Assembly: GCA_028583405.1 (NCBI GenBank)
Contig: CM053248.1
Location: 27,116,769-27,180,768, forward strand
Reading direction: 5' to 3'
Source: Pogonophryne albipinna
Taxonomy: Eukaryota; Chordata; Actinopteri; Perciformes; Artedidraconidae
Length of the DNA stretch: 64,000 nucleotides
Shown: one piece after another, positions 22,260 through 34,033 of the stretch
Numbering within the stretch: position 1 is the first letter of the stretch
Layout of the letters: every line of letters starts with the position of its first letter
Translations under genes and position numbers: made by a program
The notes under the pieces: generated by a model
Databases searched by the model: none
Told to the model about the DNA's origin: nothing
The model's input: the letters and a program-made list of their open reading frames with translations, nothing else

Positions 22260-25200
22260 ATTATGACTTCATCATTTATTCATTCCCTAAGAAATCCACA
22301 CCCTTTCATCCATAAATAAACTAAAGGTATTAAAACTAATATTTGATCAAGGACTAGCATATAGACTCCCTTTTTAGATTGATGATTTATAAATTGGCTA
22401 TCCTGCTTCAGAGGAATTGAGCCGGCAATAAACAATTAATGTTTTCTTTTACATATTTACTCTACGAGACTCACCCTCTTTGTTCAAATGCAAATATTTA
22501 CAGAGCATCTGACTGCAGTTTAAAGGAGTATTGACATGTCATGGATTTTCTTTCCAAATGTTATTTGAGTAGACATACATCCTTATATTTACGGCACCTA
22601 TCAACATCATGAAATTGAACAAAACAGTAAAGGAATACCCTTATCTGAAACATCCACTTGCTGAAGCTGTCACAAAGTAAATGAGGAAACGTAAATGTTC
22701 CTTTGTGGCCTTTCAGGAGTTATCGTTTCCTCATTTTGCAAATCGCTTACTGATGCAACATCTTACAGTTCCTCAAACAAGATAAGAAAGGAAAATTACA
22801 GACAGACACAATTTTCACAGTAGAAAAATAAGAGGGTCGCCAGGCAAGTCTCCTTACGTTTGTTGGAACACATTTTAAATCAGCAATCATTGAAACATGA
22901 CAATCCATAAATCAAAGTTGTATTCTAAGTGCAAACTAAGGGCTTTTACTGGAGAGCAGTTTTTTTATGAAATGCAACCATAGCAACAATATTTCATGTT
23001 TTAATGTCATTGGTTGGTCTGGGCTGACCTCTGTACATCATTCAGTTTTATATATTGTCACTCCAATAATAGATGTCAACAAGCTGCAAAGTCAGGAAAT
23101 GTTCTATATGCTTTTGGTTTTATTTTCTGATGTTTTTTGATGTTTTAAGCTGTATAGTCTGCACATTATAGAAGTCAAATGTGGCCAAATGGTGTACCTA
23201 CATACATACATAAAACAATTAGTATTTCTATAAAAAAAAGTTGCTAGATTTACATAAACTGAGAGAGTGACCCCTATTGCAGTTTCTTAGGACCACTTTT
23301 TATTCCTCTAACACAAACCTTATTAAGAAAGCACTTAAATGTTTTCTGGAGTCATTTAAGAGGTTCTTTGTGGTTGAGGAAGTATGGTTTCACTTTCACT
23401 GTAGATGCTGCTTCTCAAGTCTCTCGGGAATGACAGCTGGACAGTGCTGTTAATAAAGTGTCTTGGCTGCGAAAGTGCATTTGTTTTCTCCCTTTATGAC
23501 ACATGTATCAAGCACACATGCTAAATTGTTTGTCATTTAATTCCTCCCTCATGTCTGGAGACCACCGCCTCACAGTCTGTATCATGATGCTGCTCAGTGG
23601 TTGAACCCAGATGCTCAGGACACCCTCTTGGAGTGCCAGTAAGCACTCTCATCGTTTCTCTCCACTGGAGGAAGCTCTGTGGGCAACTCAGTATCCTTCG
23701 GTTTACTTTAGTGTAGTTCTCCTGCCAATAAAGAGCAAGATTTATGACTCGGCTTGCATATTACATTTTTCGACTCCATTGACATTGTGGTTCTTGATAA
23801 GTAAACAGCAAAAATAACACATGGATACAGTTGGCATGGCAGAACCTAACAAATCATGCAATTATGAAAACAGCAAAAAGTAGCTTCGTCAAAATAAACA
23901 CTTATTGTGTGAAATCTAAACTGACTCAAATCTGCAACACTGTACAGTATGTTGTTGTGCAGCTACCAAGTGTATGCCTACATTCTGATACTGTGACTGT
24001 TTATCCAAAGTATTGAAAGAACTGTCAGGCCTCAAGGCTAACACATCCAGGCGGGGACAATAGACAGTGTGTTTTGGGACCCAAGGAAGTACATTATGTT
24101 GAGTTCAAGCTCCATTTAGAAAACATTACTATTGGGCCAAGGTTATTTATATAACATCATCATAATGTGCTGTAATGTAGTTTTGTCAAAATGTGGGTTT
24201 TGACCAGAAACTTGAATAAATATACTTGATTGAGGATAAAGTTTTCACAGCAATTTCATGTAGATTCTAAAGAGGGAATAACCTTACACAATTGAACATA
24301 TAATAAAAACCAGTATGCAAACATTGGATGGGGTTTTGTCTTTTCTAGTTATCAAAATGATACTAAGAAAAATGGAACTTCACTGGTGTCAACAACATTT
24401 CTTATTGTGACTTCCCTAATGCGGTCGTGTCTCTAATGGCAGAATTAATCTGTCATGTCATTTGGAGCACTGTTAATTATTTTTGTATGAGTTTAATTCC
24501 ATCTTCTCAGCTTTTAATAACACTATTCTAATGCTTATACTTTACTTGTATTGGCCTTCAATTAAGCAATGTATCATCAACAATCTAAACAAGCAATAAC
24601 ATATTGGAGAACACTTTGTAACCTGTAATTAAAAGACTTCTAACTTCCCTTTTCTTGTGTTCTCAAACTACTTCTCATTTTGATTTTCCAGTCATGTTTT
24701 CATGATCTAGCACTAACAGCTTCACGTCAGTGTCTAATGAATTAGCAATGATGATGCGTTCAATGCAGTTGAAAAATAACGGAAACCAACTTGGTGTATC
24801 TGTAATGTAAAATATGAAAGTCTTATGAAGTTTAGGGCCCTCTCCAATGTATACTTTCTTTAGTCATAATAGTATAACATTCAATACCCTTGTTCACATT
24901 TTACAACCAAATGAAGTATTTCCATTGTCATCAAGAGATGAAATCCCTACTAACAAGAAGTTGGTCAATAGCAAAGTTCATATAAAAATATTTTTTTTAT
25001 ATGGCACACACCAAAAACGTATGTCCACCTATTCAGTTAAATATCTCAGAGTACTGTGTGGACATGCACAAAACTCCTTTCTATGAATTTGAGCATTTTT
25101 GTATTGTTGTTATGAGGAGATAATGTCCACAATACATGTGCGTACTTGCATAAAAACTCATTTGCGCATCAAATCCAACATTTAAAAAATATCAGTCACA

Positions 25201-25370
25201 GAGTAGGAAGTTGAGAGATGGGCTTGGCTATTGTCTTTTCATTACATTTATTAACAATAACAAAAATGCGGACCACCAGGCTTATCCTCTAGGCAGTGTA
25301 GAATTAAGCAGTCTCACATTAAACTCCAAAAACCACGTGCATAATGGCTTTGTCTAGTACCTTTCCATCT
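22260..25370. other. Unannotated flank, no gene recognised
   Basis: About 3.1 kb of AT-rich DNA on which no exon, repeat family or RNA gene was recognised on either strand. Confidence 0.5.
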
Positions 25371-25375
25371 CTGTT

Positions 25376-25439
25376 TTATTTTGAAACATGCCCAGTCCAA
25401 ACCAAGACCGTTGATTCATCAGAGTCCTCACTGTAATTC
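25376..25439 (-). other. Candidate terminal coding exon
   Basis: On the minus strand a strong acceptor (CGCCTTTCTTTTACAG) is followed by a frame NYSEDSDESTVLVWTGHVSK and a TAA stop at 25376-25378. An acidic, serine-rich end followed by a short hydrophobic stretch could be the C terminus of a host protein whose upstream exons would lie to the right, with the BEL element sitting in its last intron. I do not recognise the gene. Confidence 0.35.
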
Positions 25440-25842
25440 CTGTAAAAGAAAGGCGTATTAGCCTGATAGAACAAGAGGGGAATATGATAACACTTGTAAT
25501 GCATTTTGGGGGGCATTGTGTCACATTACCATCCCAGCTGTATGATTACATTATGGTAAGACTTAGAGCGTCAGTTGAGAATGTTTTTATGAAAGAGAGA
25601 CAAGGAGAGGAAGAGAGGGTTACAAGATACATTTAACAACAAGTCATTATCAAACCCGTGACTCAGGGTTGTGGAGTAGACAAAAGACAGACAGAAAGAG
25701 GGAAAGAGAGGATCCCCGGTTCATTGTTGAGATATTAATGGTACAGTTTCCATGTTCTACCCTGTGCCTGTCTCTTTTCATCAGCAACAACCACTCTGAA
25801 TAAAGAGTAAAGAGGGTGCTAACATGGTCTTAGAAACCACAC

Positions 25843-26258
25843 TGTTTTGTCAGAGCCTGAGAAGTGCAGTTCAACATTTGGCTCCAGTCCAGCAGGTGGA
25901 GACAGGGAGCCTAGGGTCTGTGATTCCACTGAGAATGTGGTGCAAAGGAAGAGTGTGAGCCTCCTATTTAATTAGCTTAATGCAACGCACCTGTGGATGC
26001 ACACTCGTAGCAGAGGACAAACAATTCGCTGTCTGTGATAGAGGAGAAGAGACTCAAAGATTCGACAAAGACGCTGCTGGTTTTCAACCTATATGATGCA
26101 TCAGGAGGCTAACAAGAGGCTGAATTAAGCAAAAAGGAATCTGCAATAAACTCACATAAAGAGGAAAGATTCAAATTTGAGTTGTCCTTTTGGAGTGAAT
26201 CAAGCCATTTTCAAGTTTAGGCAGGAGTCAATCAAACAAACCAAATCACAACTTGACA
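25843..26258 (+). repeat. 5' LTR of the BEL/Pao element
   Basis: Starts TGTTTTGTCAGAGCCTGAG and ends AAATCACAACTTGACA. By eye it differs from the 3' LTR at about 12-13 positions plus a 4-bp and a 9-bp indel, so the insertion is not very recent. A polyadenylation signal AATAAA lies at 26145-26150. A clear tRNA primer-binding site just after 26258 was not identified. Confidence 0.9.
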
Positions 26259-26356
26259 GTTGAAAACCATTGCCAAGCAATAAGAACTAAAGGATCAAGA
26301 ACCTGTAAAAGTCAGAAGAAACCAAACTGTCTGCAGTAACCACACACCTCAACAAA

Positions 26357-26412
26357 ATGGCAGAGGAAGCCTATGGGAAAAGTGACATGGCGCTCAAGCA
26401 GGAGAGGACAAT
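26357..26412 (+). pseudogene. gag: BEL/Pao gag, N-terminal piece
   Basis: The ATG at 26357 lies about 100 bases after the 5' LTR and opens MAEEAYGKSDMALKQERT, after which the frame is cut by the Harbinger element. It continues at 27814 in phase once that element and one AAT are set aside. This is the expected position and start of a BEL gag polyprotein. Confidence 0.75.
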
Positions 26413-27813
26413 AGCCGCATTCACACCGCAGGACTTTCCCTGGTACTTTGGTTCTTTAGTTCCGTTAGTACCAATAATATCGCGTTCACACCGCCGGGAC
26501 TACTCAGTGCCGGGAACTCTTTTGGCCATTTTCAGTCCCTGCTAGAGAGGTGGTACGAACCTGGTGATAAAAGAGTGCCAATTTCTATTCTATTTCTATT
26601 GGCTGGGCGAATTGCAAACCACGCCCCCGTTAGACTCTGATTTTTTTTTGTTAGGCAGCCATTTTTTTCCTCGCTACAAAACCACATCCACACCTGAGCG
26701 AGTAGTTTTTTTGTACTTTAAAGCAGTTATGACCACACGTACTACAACACCGGAGCGGTGAAATGATGAGGAAGTGTCGGCGCTTCTGGCAATTTACTCT
26801 GAGGACGGGATGCAGCAGCTTCTACAGAAAGCTGTTCCCAACTCCAAATGTTTTGAGCGATGTTCGCAAAAGCTACTTGAGCTGGGAATCGTGCACACGG
26901 ATGCCGGGTAAAAATAAAGAAACTCAGGCAGGACTATAAAAAAATTAAAGACCACAATAATAAGAGTGGTAACGATTTTCTATTGTTATTATATATATAT
27001 ATTGCCACTGTTTTTTAATACTGACACCTAACTTGCACCAAGGTGTGTCTGCTGCTATATATATTGCCACTGTTACATTGTTTTGAAACTACTTACAATT
27101 TATTTTACATTTCACACTTTTATTTAACTTCAATTTACATGCATACGACACACCTGGAACAGCGTGATGCCGTTATTGTTATGTCTTGACTGTGCAATAA
27201 AACAAACAAACTGGCGAAGCTTTATTTATTGTGTCCCACCCCAAATTTGCAGAATAGAAGAATGTGAGAGCAGACAGGTGTCGGTGGTTGAATTTATCTA
27301 CAATGTTGCAACCTTGTGCAGCAATGGCAGGGGCAGAAACACAAGTCTTACACACATAAACACAAGTAATTTATCATGACATTTGTTTTAGATAAATAAG
27401 GGAAAAACACCAAACAAGGGTTAATGTCCTTTTCCAAAATCAGCCTGAGGGGGTAATATATAATAAATACATAAAGATAAAGTCCATTGTTATAATGGGG
27501 TATTTTAAATTTTGTAAATTACCCTTATGAACTCCATCATGTAAACAAACGCCTCATACAGCGGGTGGGCTTTATACCCCCTCCCCCGTGTAGTTCTTCT
27601 TCTCTCGTTTTTTTTTGTACTCGCCGTGAAGTGGTTTTGCGGCCTGCCAGTAAACCCAGAGAAGAAGAAGACGAAGTGACGTCAGCGTAATCTTGCCTCA
27701 GGTAAAGTACTACGGTGTGAATGCGATTGGCACTAACCCCCTGGCGGATTCAGTGCCGTGGTACTTTAGTGCCGGCACTGAAGTACGGCAAGTCCTGCGG
27801 TGGGAAAGCGGCT
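26413..27813 (+). mobile_element. PIF/Harbinger-type element remnant, 1.4 kb
   Basis: The left end AGCCGCATTCACACCGCAGG and right end (its imperfect complement, closing GAAAGCGGCT) form a 24-base inverted repeat with three mismatches. AAT flanks both sides (26410-26412, 27814-27816), a 3-bp target duplication. Inside is a damaged Myb/SANT-like DNA-binding frame (26764-26985), the accessory protein of Harbinger elements. The transposase itself is absent. Confidence 0.82.
26764..26985 (+). pseudogene. Harbinger Myb/SANT-like protein remnant
   Basis: The reading DEEVSALLAIYSEDGMQQLL and then CSQKLLELGIVHTD is the first part of a trihelix/SANT domain. After a stop and a frame change near 26911 it continues VKIKKLRQDYKKIKDHNNKS in the adjacent frame. 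A TGA at 26758-26760 stands where family members have a tryptophan. In intact elements this protein helps bring the transposase to the nucleus and to the ends. Confidence 0.75.
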
Positions 27814-27816
27814 AAT

Positions 27817-28344
27817 GGCTAAAGGTGCATTCACAAAAGTAGCTAACTTTCTTAGCAGAGGAGCACGAAGCATGACTGAAACTGAGCTTCGGGAGGAATT
27901 CAAAAAGCTCACTTTGATGGGAAGAAATGTCAGTGAAGCAAATGATGACTTTCGGAGTGGCCTACTCGCAGACATAGAAGCCAGCACTGCTGAAGAGGTG
28001 GAAGAAGAGCTTAGCGAGCAACAGGAGGCTGACATGGAAAAAACTATCGATGAAAGTGAAATCAGAATGAATGAAGTGAGAATAATTGTTCAAACAAACC
28101 TGTGGTCTCGTTATGGGCAAAAGGAGCTGGAAACCTCAATCCAGGAAGCAGAAATGGCTTGCGATAATGCTGCTGAAACATCTGTATCTGCACTCAATCG
28201 GGATGGTTAAGAGATGCAGTTGGTTTTCATGGAGAAGCTGGTCAAGGAAGCTAGAAAAAGCCTAGCATCTTGGGAATTGTGGATTCCAGAGACTGTAAAA
28301 GCTAATCTAGAAGGCAGGGTCAAAGACTTAAAGTCAATGAATAA
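27817..28344 (+). pseudogene. gag: BEL/Pao gag, second piece
   Basis: It encodes FLSRGARSMTETELREEFKK and a long Glu-rich coiled-coil-like region (EASTAEEVEEELSEQQEADM) followed by VRIIVQTNLWSRYGQKELET, typical of the amino half of BEL gag. An in-frame TAA at 28208-28210 ends the open frame, but the same frame continues past it (MEKLVKEARKSLASWELWIP). The sequence is broken at about 28344 by the 147-bp repeat block and resumes at 37492. Confidence 0.85.
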
Positions 28345-29855
28345 CAAACTCGCCATGAAACAGGGTGTTGTCGTAATTCAATAGAAAATCGTCCAAACGC
28401 CACCAGACTTCAGACTATCATTAATGGTCTGGCCCTCAACAACTCTATGCCAATTATGGGATGTCCTCACATGCCGTTGCCATGGCAACACGTCCCTCGC
28501 CAATAAACCTGGTGTTGTCGTAATTCAATGGGAAATCGTCTAAACTGCACCAGAGTTCAGACTATCATTAATGGTCCGGCCCTCAACAGCTCTACGTGAA
28601 ATCTAAAATCTCACCGTATGCCGTTGCCATGGAAACGCATCCTTCGCCAAAAAATACGATGTTGTTGTAATTCTATGGAAAATCGTCGAAACAGCACCAG
28701 ACTTCAGTCTAATATTAATGGTCCGGCCCTCAACAGCTCTATGCCAATTATGGGATGTCATCATATGCCGATTCCATGGCAACAGATCCCTCGCCATGAA
28801 ACACGGTGTCGCTGTTACTCCTATGAAAATGGTCCAAACGGCACCAGACCTCAGATGATGGCTAATGGTCGGGCCCTCAACAGCTCTACGCCAATTATGG
28901 GATGTCATCTTATGCCATTTCCATGGCAACGCATCCCTCGCCATGAAACACGGTGTTGTCCTAATTCTATGGAAAATGGTCCAAACTGCACCAGACTTCA
29001 GATGACAGTCAATGGTCCGGCCCTCAACAGCTCTACGCAATTATGGGATGTCATCATATGCCGTTGCCATGGCAACACATCCCTCGCCAAAAAACCTGGT
29101 GTTGTTGTAATTCAATGGGAAATCGTCTAAACTGCACCACACTTTAGATGACAGTTCATGGTCTGGCCCTCAACAGCTCTATGCCAATTATGGGATGTCA
29201 TCATATGCCGTTTCCATGGCAACGCATGCCTCGCCATAAAACACAATGTTGTCTTAAGTCAATGGAAAATTGTCCAAACTGCACCAGACTTCACATGACA
29301 GTTAATGGTCCGGCCCTCAACACCTCAATATGACAATAGTGACTGTTCCTCAAAAGCTGTTGCCATGGCAACGCATTCCTCGCTGTTAAGCACGATATTG
29401 CTATAACTCCTGTGTAAATGAAAAAAAAGGGTTCAAATGTCACATATGTGCTAACCGTCAACCCCTCGAGACATATATGTGTCAGTTTTGAGATTTCGTC
29501 AAATGTCGTTGCTATGGTAACAAAATGGTCGCCGTGAAATACGGTTTTCTCTTAACTCCAGTTAACATGCTCCAAACGGCACAACACTTCACAGGTTTGA
29601 TAACGATGCAGCCCTCAACACATCTAAGCATATTATGGGGTGTCATCAAATGCCGTTGCCATGTCGACAGATCACCCGCCATCAAACACAATGTTTATGA
29701 TACTGCTGTAACTCAAAAACATTGTCCTATCGGCCTGAAACTTCCCACGTTTGCCAACGGTCGAGTCCTCGAGACACCTAGACACACACGTCGATGTGCG
29801 GACAACAGCCTGCGGAGCGTCGAAGACACGCTCAACGCTGCTTGCAGCTTTAATT
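28345..29855 (+). repeat. Tandem array of ~147-bp units (forward, part 1)
   Basis: About ten units share CTCAACAGCTCTATGCC, GGGATGTCATCATATG, CCATGGCAAC and TCGCCATGAAACA. The last three or four units (from about 29330) are more diverged and end at CTTGCAGCTTTAATTAGGG. The unit length is a multiple of three, which keeps a frame open without selection; the resulting 'protein' is not a gene. Confidence 0.85.
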
Positions 29856-30649
29856 AGGGTCTGAGACCTAGGTCGGCGAAGACCCTATTGAAATCGGTCG
29901 CGCAGCGACCGATAAACCTGCCAAAAACCCACAAAAACAGGGAAAACGACCAGCAAAAGCACAGAAAAGGTTCGGAAATCATGACGGCTGATAGGCCGCG
30001 TGAGCCCAGTCACGGGCGGAGCCCACGTGACTGCAACTCGCATTATTGATATCGTACGATCAATTTACGCGAGCGATAACCATGCAAAACCCACAAAAAA
30101 CAGTGAAAACATGGGACAAAAGCCCATTAAAAGTGACCTAAATCATGTCAGTTGGTAGCCCATGCCACTACAGTGAGGTGGGCTAATGTTAAATAGCACA
30201 TTATTGAGATCGGACCGATTATTCATTATTAGGGTCTGAGACCTAGGTCGGCGAAGACCCTATTGAAATCGGTCGCGCAGCGACCGATAAACCTGCGAAA
30301 AACACCCAAAAACAGGGAAAACGACCGGCAAAAGCACAGAAAAGGTTCGGAAATCATGACGGCTGATAGGCCGCGTGAGCCCAGTCACGTGGGCGGAGTC
30401 ACGCGGGTTGCAGTCACGTGGGCGGAGCCCACGTGACTGCAACTCGCATAATTGATATCGTACGATCAATTTAGTCGCTCGCGTAGCGAGCGATAACCAT
30501 GCAAAACCCACAAAAAACAGTGAAAACATGGGGCAAAAGCCCATTAAAAGTGGCCTAAATCATGTCAGTTGGTAGCCCATGCCACTACAGTGAGGTGGGC
30601 TAATGTTAAATAGCACATTATTGAGATCGGACCGATTATTCATTATTAT
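29856..30649 (+). repeat. Two tandem copies of the tail module
   Basis: The two copies start at about 29862 and 30231 with AGGGTCTGAGACCTAGGTCG, share GACCGATAAACCTGC, CGATATCGTACGATCAA-type sequence and end TTGAGATCGGACCGATTATT. The second has an extra repeated GTCACGTGGGCGGAG motif. Reversed relatives are at 33691-34033 and 37146-37490. Confidence 0.8.
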
Positions 30650-30999
30650 TATTATTTGAACTTTTGGAACGCACTTTTGACCCCCGCAACATATGTGAAA
30701 ACTCACCAAATTTTGCACGCGCATCAGAAGTGGCGCAACTTGAGATATGTAATTGGTTCCGGAACTTTGCGTCAAAAATTGCGTAGGCCACGCCCACTTC
30801 CGTTTTTAACGTTAACTCCCCCTACTTTAACTTTCACGTAAACGAACGAAACTCGCTACGCATATCTAGGGTGCGGAGACGAACCAAAAAGCCTCTTGGA
30901 GGGGTATAAAATAACATACAGGAAGTCGGCCATTTTGAATTTTGTGTCGTAAAAACACGATTTATCGCGTTTTTCGTCCTCCGTTTTTTTTTTTTTTTT
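30650..30999 (+). repeat. Unit D of the composite block
   Basis: It contains CAAATTTTGCACGCGCATCA and CACGCCCACTTCCG, and ends in TTTTTCGTCCTCCG and a T run where a LINE has inserted. The reversed copy at 36776-37145 lacks the LINE and so shows the empty site. Confidence 0.75.
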
Positions 31000-32455
31000 C
31001 AACAGTTGAGTAATTTCTTGCATTTAAATAACTGTTTGGATGTGTTCCAGTCAGGCTTTCGTCCAAACCACAGCACTGAGACTGCTCTTGTAAAGGTCTT
31101 TAATGACATCCACTTAAACACAGACAGTGGCAGAACTTCAGTGTTAGTATTATTAGATCTCAGTGCTGCGTTTGACACTGTTGACCACAACATATTACTA
31201 GACCGACTGGAAAACTGGGTGGGACTTTCGGAAACAGTTCTAAATTGGTTTGAATCCTACTTAAAGGACAGAAACAACTTTGTTTCTATAGGTAAATACA
31301 CATCTGAGTTGACAAATATGACATGTGGGGTACCTCAAGGCTCCATCTTGGGGCCTCTTCTCTTTAACGTCTACATGCTACCACTGGCTCAGATAATGAA
31401 GAACAACAAAATAAGTTACCATAGCTATGCGGATGACACACAAATTTATGTAACAATTTCACCAGGAGACTATGCTCCAATTCAAACACTGAGTAAGTGC
31501 ATTGAACAAATCAATGACTGGATGTGTCAGAACTTTCTCCAATTAAACAAAGATAAAACTGAGGTAATGGTTTTTGGAGCCAAGGCAGAACGTTTAAAAG
31601 TTAGCGCTGAGCTTCAGTCTGCAATGTTCAAAACAACAGATAAAGCCAGAAATCTAGGTGTAGTCATGGACTCTGACCTGAGTTTCAACAGTCATATTAA
31701 ATCAGTTACTAAATCAGCCTACTATCACCTAAAGAATATATCTAGGGTTAAAAGACTAATGTCACAGCAGGATTTGGAAAAACTTGTCCATGCTTTTATC
31801 TTCAGTAGACTCGACTACTGTAATGGTGTCTTCACAGGTCTCACTAAAAAATCTATTAGAAAGCTGCAGCTGATTCAGAACGCCGCTGCTCGAGTCCTCA
31901 CTAACACTAAGAAAGTGGATCACATCACTCCTGTTCTGAAGTCTTTGCACTGGCTTCCTGTGTGTCAAAGAATAGATTTCAAAATACTGCTGCTGGTTTA
32001 TAAAGCACTGAATGGTTTAGGCCCAAAATACATTTCTGACCTCCTGCTAAATTATGAACCATCCAGATCTCTCAGGTCTTCAGGGACTGGTCAGCTTTCT
32101 GTCCCCAGAGTCAGAACTAAACATGGAGAAGCAGCGTTTAGTTATTATGCTCCAAATATCTGGAACAAACTCCCAGAAACCTGCAGGTCCGCTGCAACTC
32201 TGACTACTTTTAAATCCAGGCTGAAGACTTTTCTTTTTGTCGCTGCTTTTAATTGAACTATTCACATCTTAGACTGCACTGTAACTTTTATTCATGTATT
32301 TTTTTTTCTTTTAATGTTTATTTTATTTGCTTTTCTTTTTAATGACTGATTTTAAATGCCATTTTCTTAATGTCTTTCATTTTTTGGAAAGCACTTTGAA
32401 TTGCCTTGTGTTGAAAAGTGCTATATAAATAAACTTGCCTTGCCTTGCCTTGTCT
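31000..32455 (+). mobile_element. 5'-truncated L2/CR1-like LINE with long open reverse transcriptase frame
   Basis: The frame is open from about 31006 to a stop at 32256 (416 codons). It contains LLDLSAAFDTVDHNILLDRL (motif A), CGVPQGSILGPLLFNVYMLP (motif B), YADDTQIYV (motif C) and the C-terminal PNIWNKLPETCRSAATLTTF block. The 3' end has ATATAAATAAAC and a (TTGCC)n tail. The endonuclease and the N-terminal part of the polymerase are missing. Comparison with the reversed copy of its host module at 36800-36850 shows the pre-insertion site. The frame has no obvious lesion apart from the truncation. Confidence 0.92.
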
Positions 32456-32629
32456 CCGCGCAAAATCTATCTTGTCCTAGGGACTTTATCCGTACAGCTC
32501 GAAATTCGTCGGGTAGCTTCACGAGACATGGGCAATTTAAAGTTATCACGGAAGTTTTTTTCTTTCGCACGGCGGAGCCGTTATTTGGCGCCAAAGTTTG
32601 CGTTCGCTCGATGCTAGGCGGTCCCTCGC

Positions 32630-33690
32630 CATGGAACACGATGATGTCATAACTCAAACTGACATACTCAGAACGCCACCAAACTTCACATGATGGTTAA
32701 CACTACAGCCCTGAACAGCTCTAGGTCAAATCTGATGTTACTTAATTTGGCGTTACCATGGCGACGGATCCTTCGCCATAAACAACGGTGTCGCTGTAAA
32801 TCCAATGGACACGGTCCCATCGTCCCCCAATCTTCACTTTTATATCACTGGTCCATGCCTCAACAGCTCTATGCCAATTATGGGATGTCATCATATGTCG
32901 TTGCCATGGCCACAGATCCCTCGCCATGAAACAGGGTGTTGTCGTATTTCTATGGAAAATCGTCCAAACCGCACCAGACTTCAGACTATCATTAATGGTC
33001 CGGCCCTCAACAGCTCTATGTCAATTATGGGATGTCATCATATGCCGTTGCCATGGCAACACATCCCTCGCCAAAAAAAACGGTGTTGTTGTAATTCAAT
33101 GGGAAATCGTCTAAACTGCACCACACTTTAGATGACAGTTCATGGTCTGGCCCTCAACACCTCAATATGACAATAGTGACTTTTCCTCAAAAGCTGTTGC
33201 CATGGCAACGCTTCCCTCGCCGTTAAGCACGATATTGCTATAACTCCTGTGTAAATGGTTAAAAAGTGTTAACATTTCACATGTGTGCTAACCGTCAAGC
33301 CCTCGAGACATATATGTGTCAGTTTTGAGATTTCATCAAATGTCGTTGCTATGGTAACAAAATGGTCGCCGTGAAACACGCTTTTCTCATAACTCCAGTT
33401 AACATGCTCCAAATGGCACAACACTTCAGAGGTTTAATAAAGATGCGGCCCTCAACACTTCTAGGCGTATTATGGGGTGTCATCAAATGCCGTTGCCATG
33501 GCGACAGATCACCCGCCATCAAACACAACGTTTGTGTTACTGCTGTAACTCAACAACATTGTCCGATCGGCCTGAAACTTCCCACGTTTGCCAACGGTCG
33601 AGTCCTCGAGACACCTACACACACGTCGACGTGCGGACAACAGCCTGCGGAGCGTCGAAGAACCGCTCAACGCTGCTTGCAGCTTTAATG
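32630..33690 (+). repeat. Tandem array of ~147-bp units (forward, part 2)
   Basis: About seven units of the same family as 28345-29855, ending at CTTGCAGCTTTAAT where the reversed tail module begins. The lead-in (32456-32630) is the end of module D with CGCGCAAAATCTATCTTGTC. Confidence 0.85.
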
Positions 33691-34033
33691 TGCTATTTAA
33701 CATTAGCCCACCTCACTGTAGTGGCATGGGCTACCAACTGCCATGATTTAGGCCACTTTTAATGGGCTTTTGCCCCATGTTTTCACTGTTTTTTGTGGGT
33801 TTTGCATGGTTATCGCTCGCTATGCGAGCGACTCAATTGATCGTACGATATCAATTATGCGAGTTGCAGTCACGTGACTGGGCTCACGCGGCCTATCAGC
33901 CGTCATGATTTCCGAACATTTTCTGTGCTTTTGCCGGTCATTTTCCCTGTTTTTGTGTGTTTTTGGCAGGTTTATCGGTCGCTGCGCGACCGATTTCAAT
34001 AGGGTCTTCGCCGACCTAGGTCTCAGACCCTAA
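33691..34033 (-). repeat. Reversed tail module
   Basis: Reverse complement of the module at 30231-30620, ending CGACCTAGGTCTCAGACCCT. It contains the inverted GCTCGCTATGCGAGCG and GGTCGCTGCGCGACC hairpins seen in the forward copies. Confidence 0.8.
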
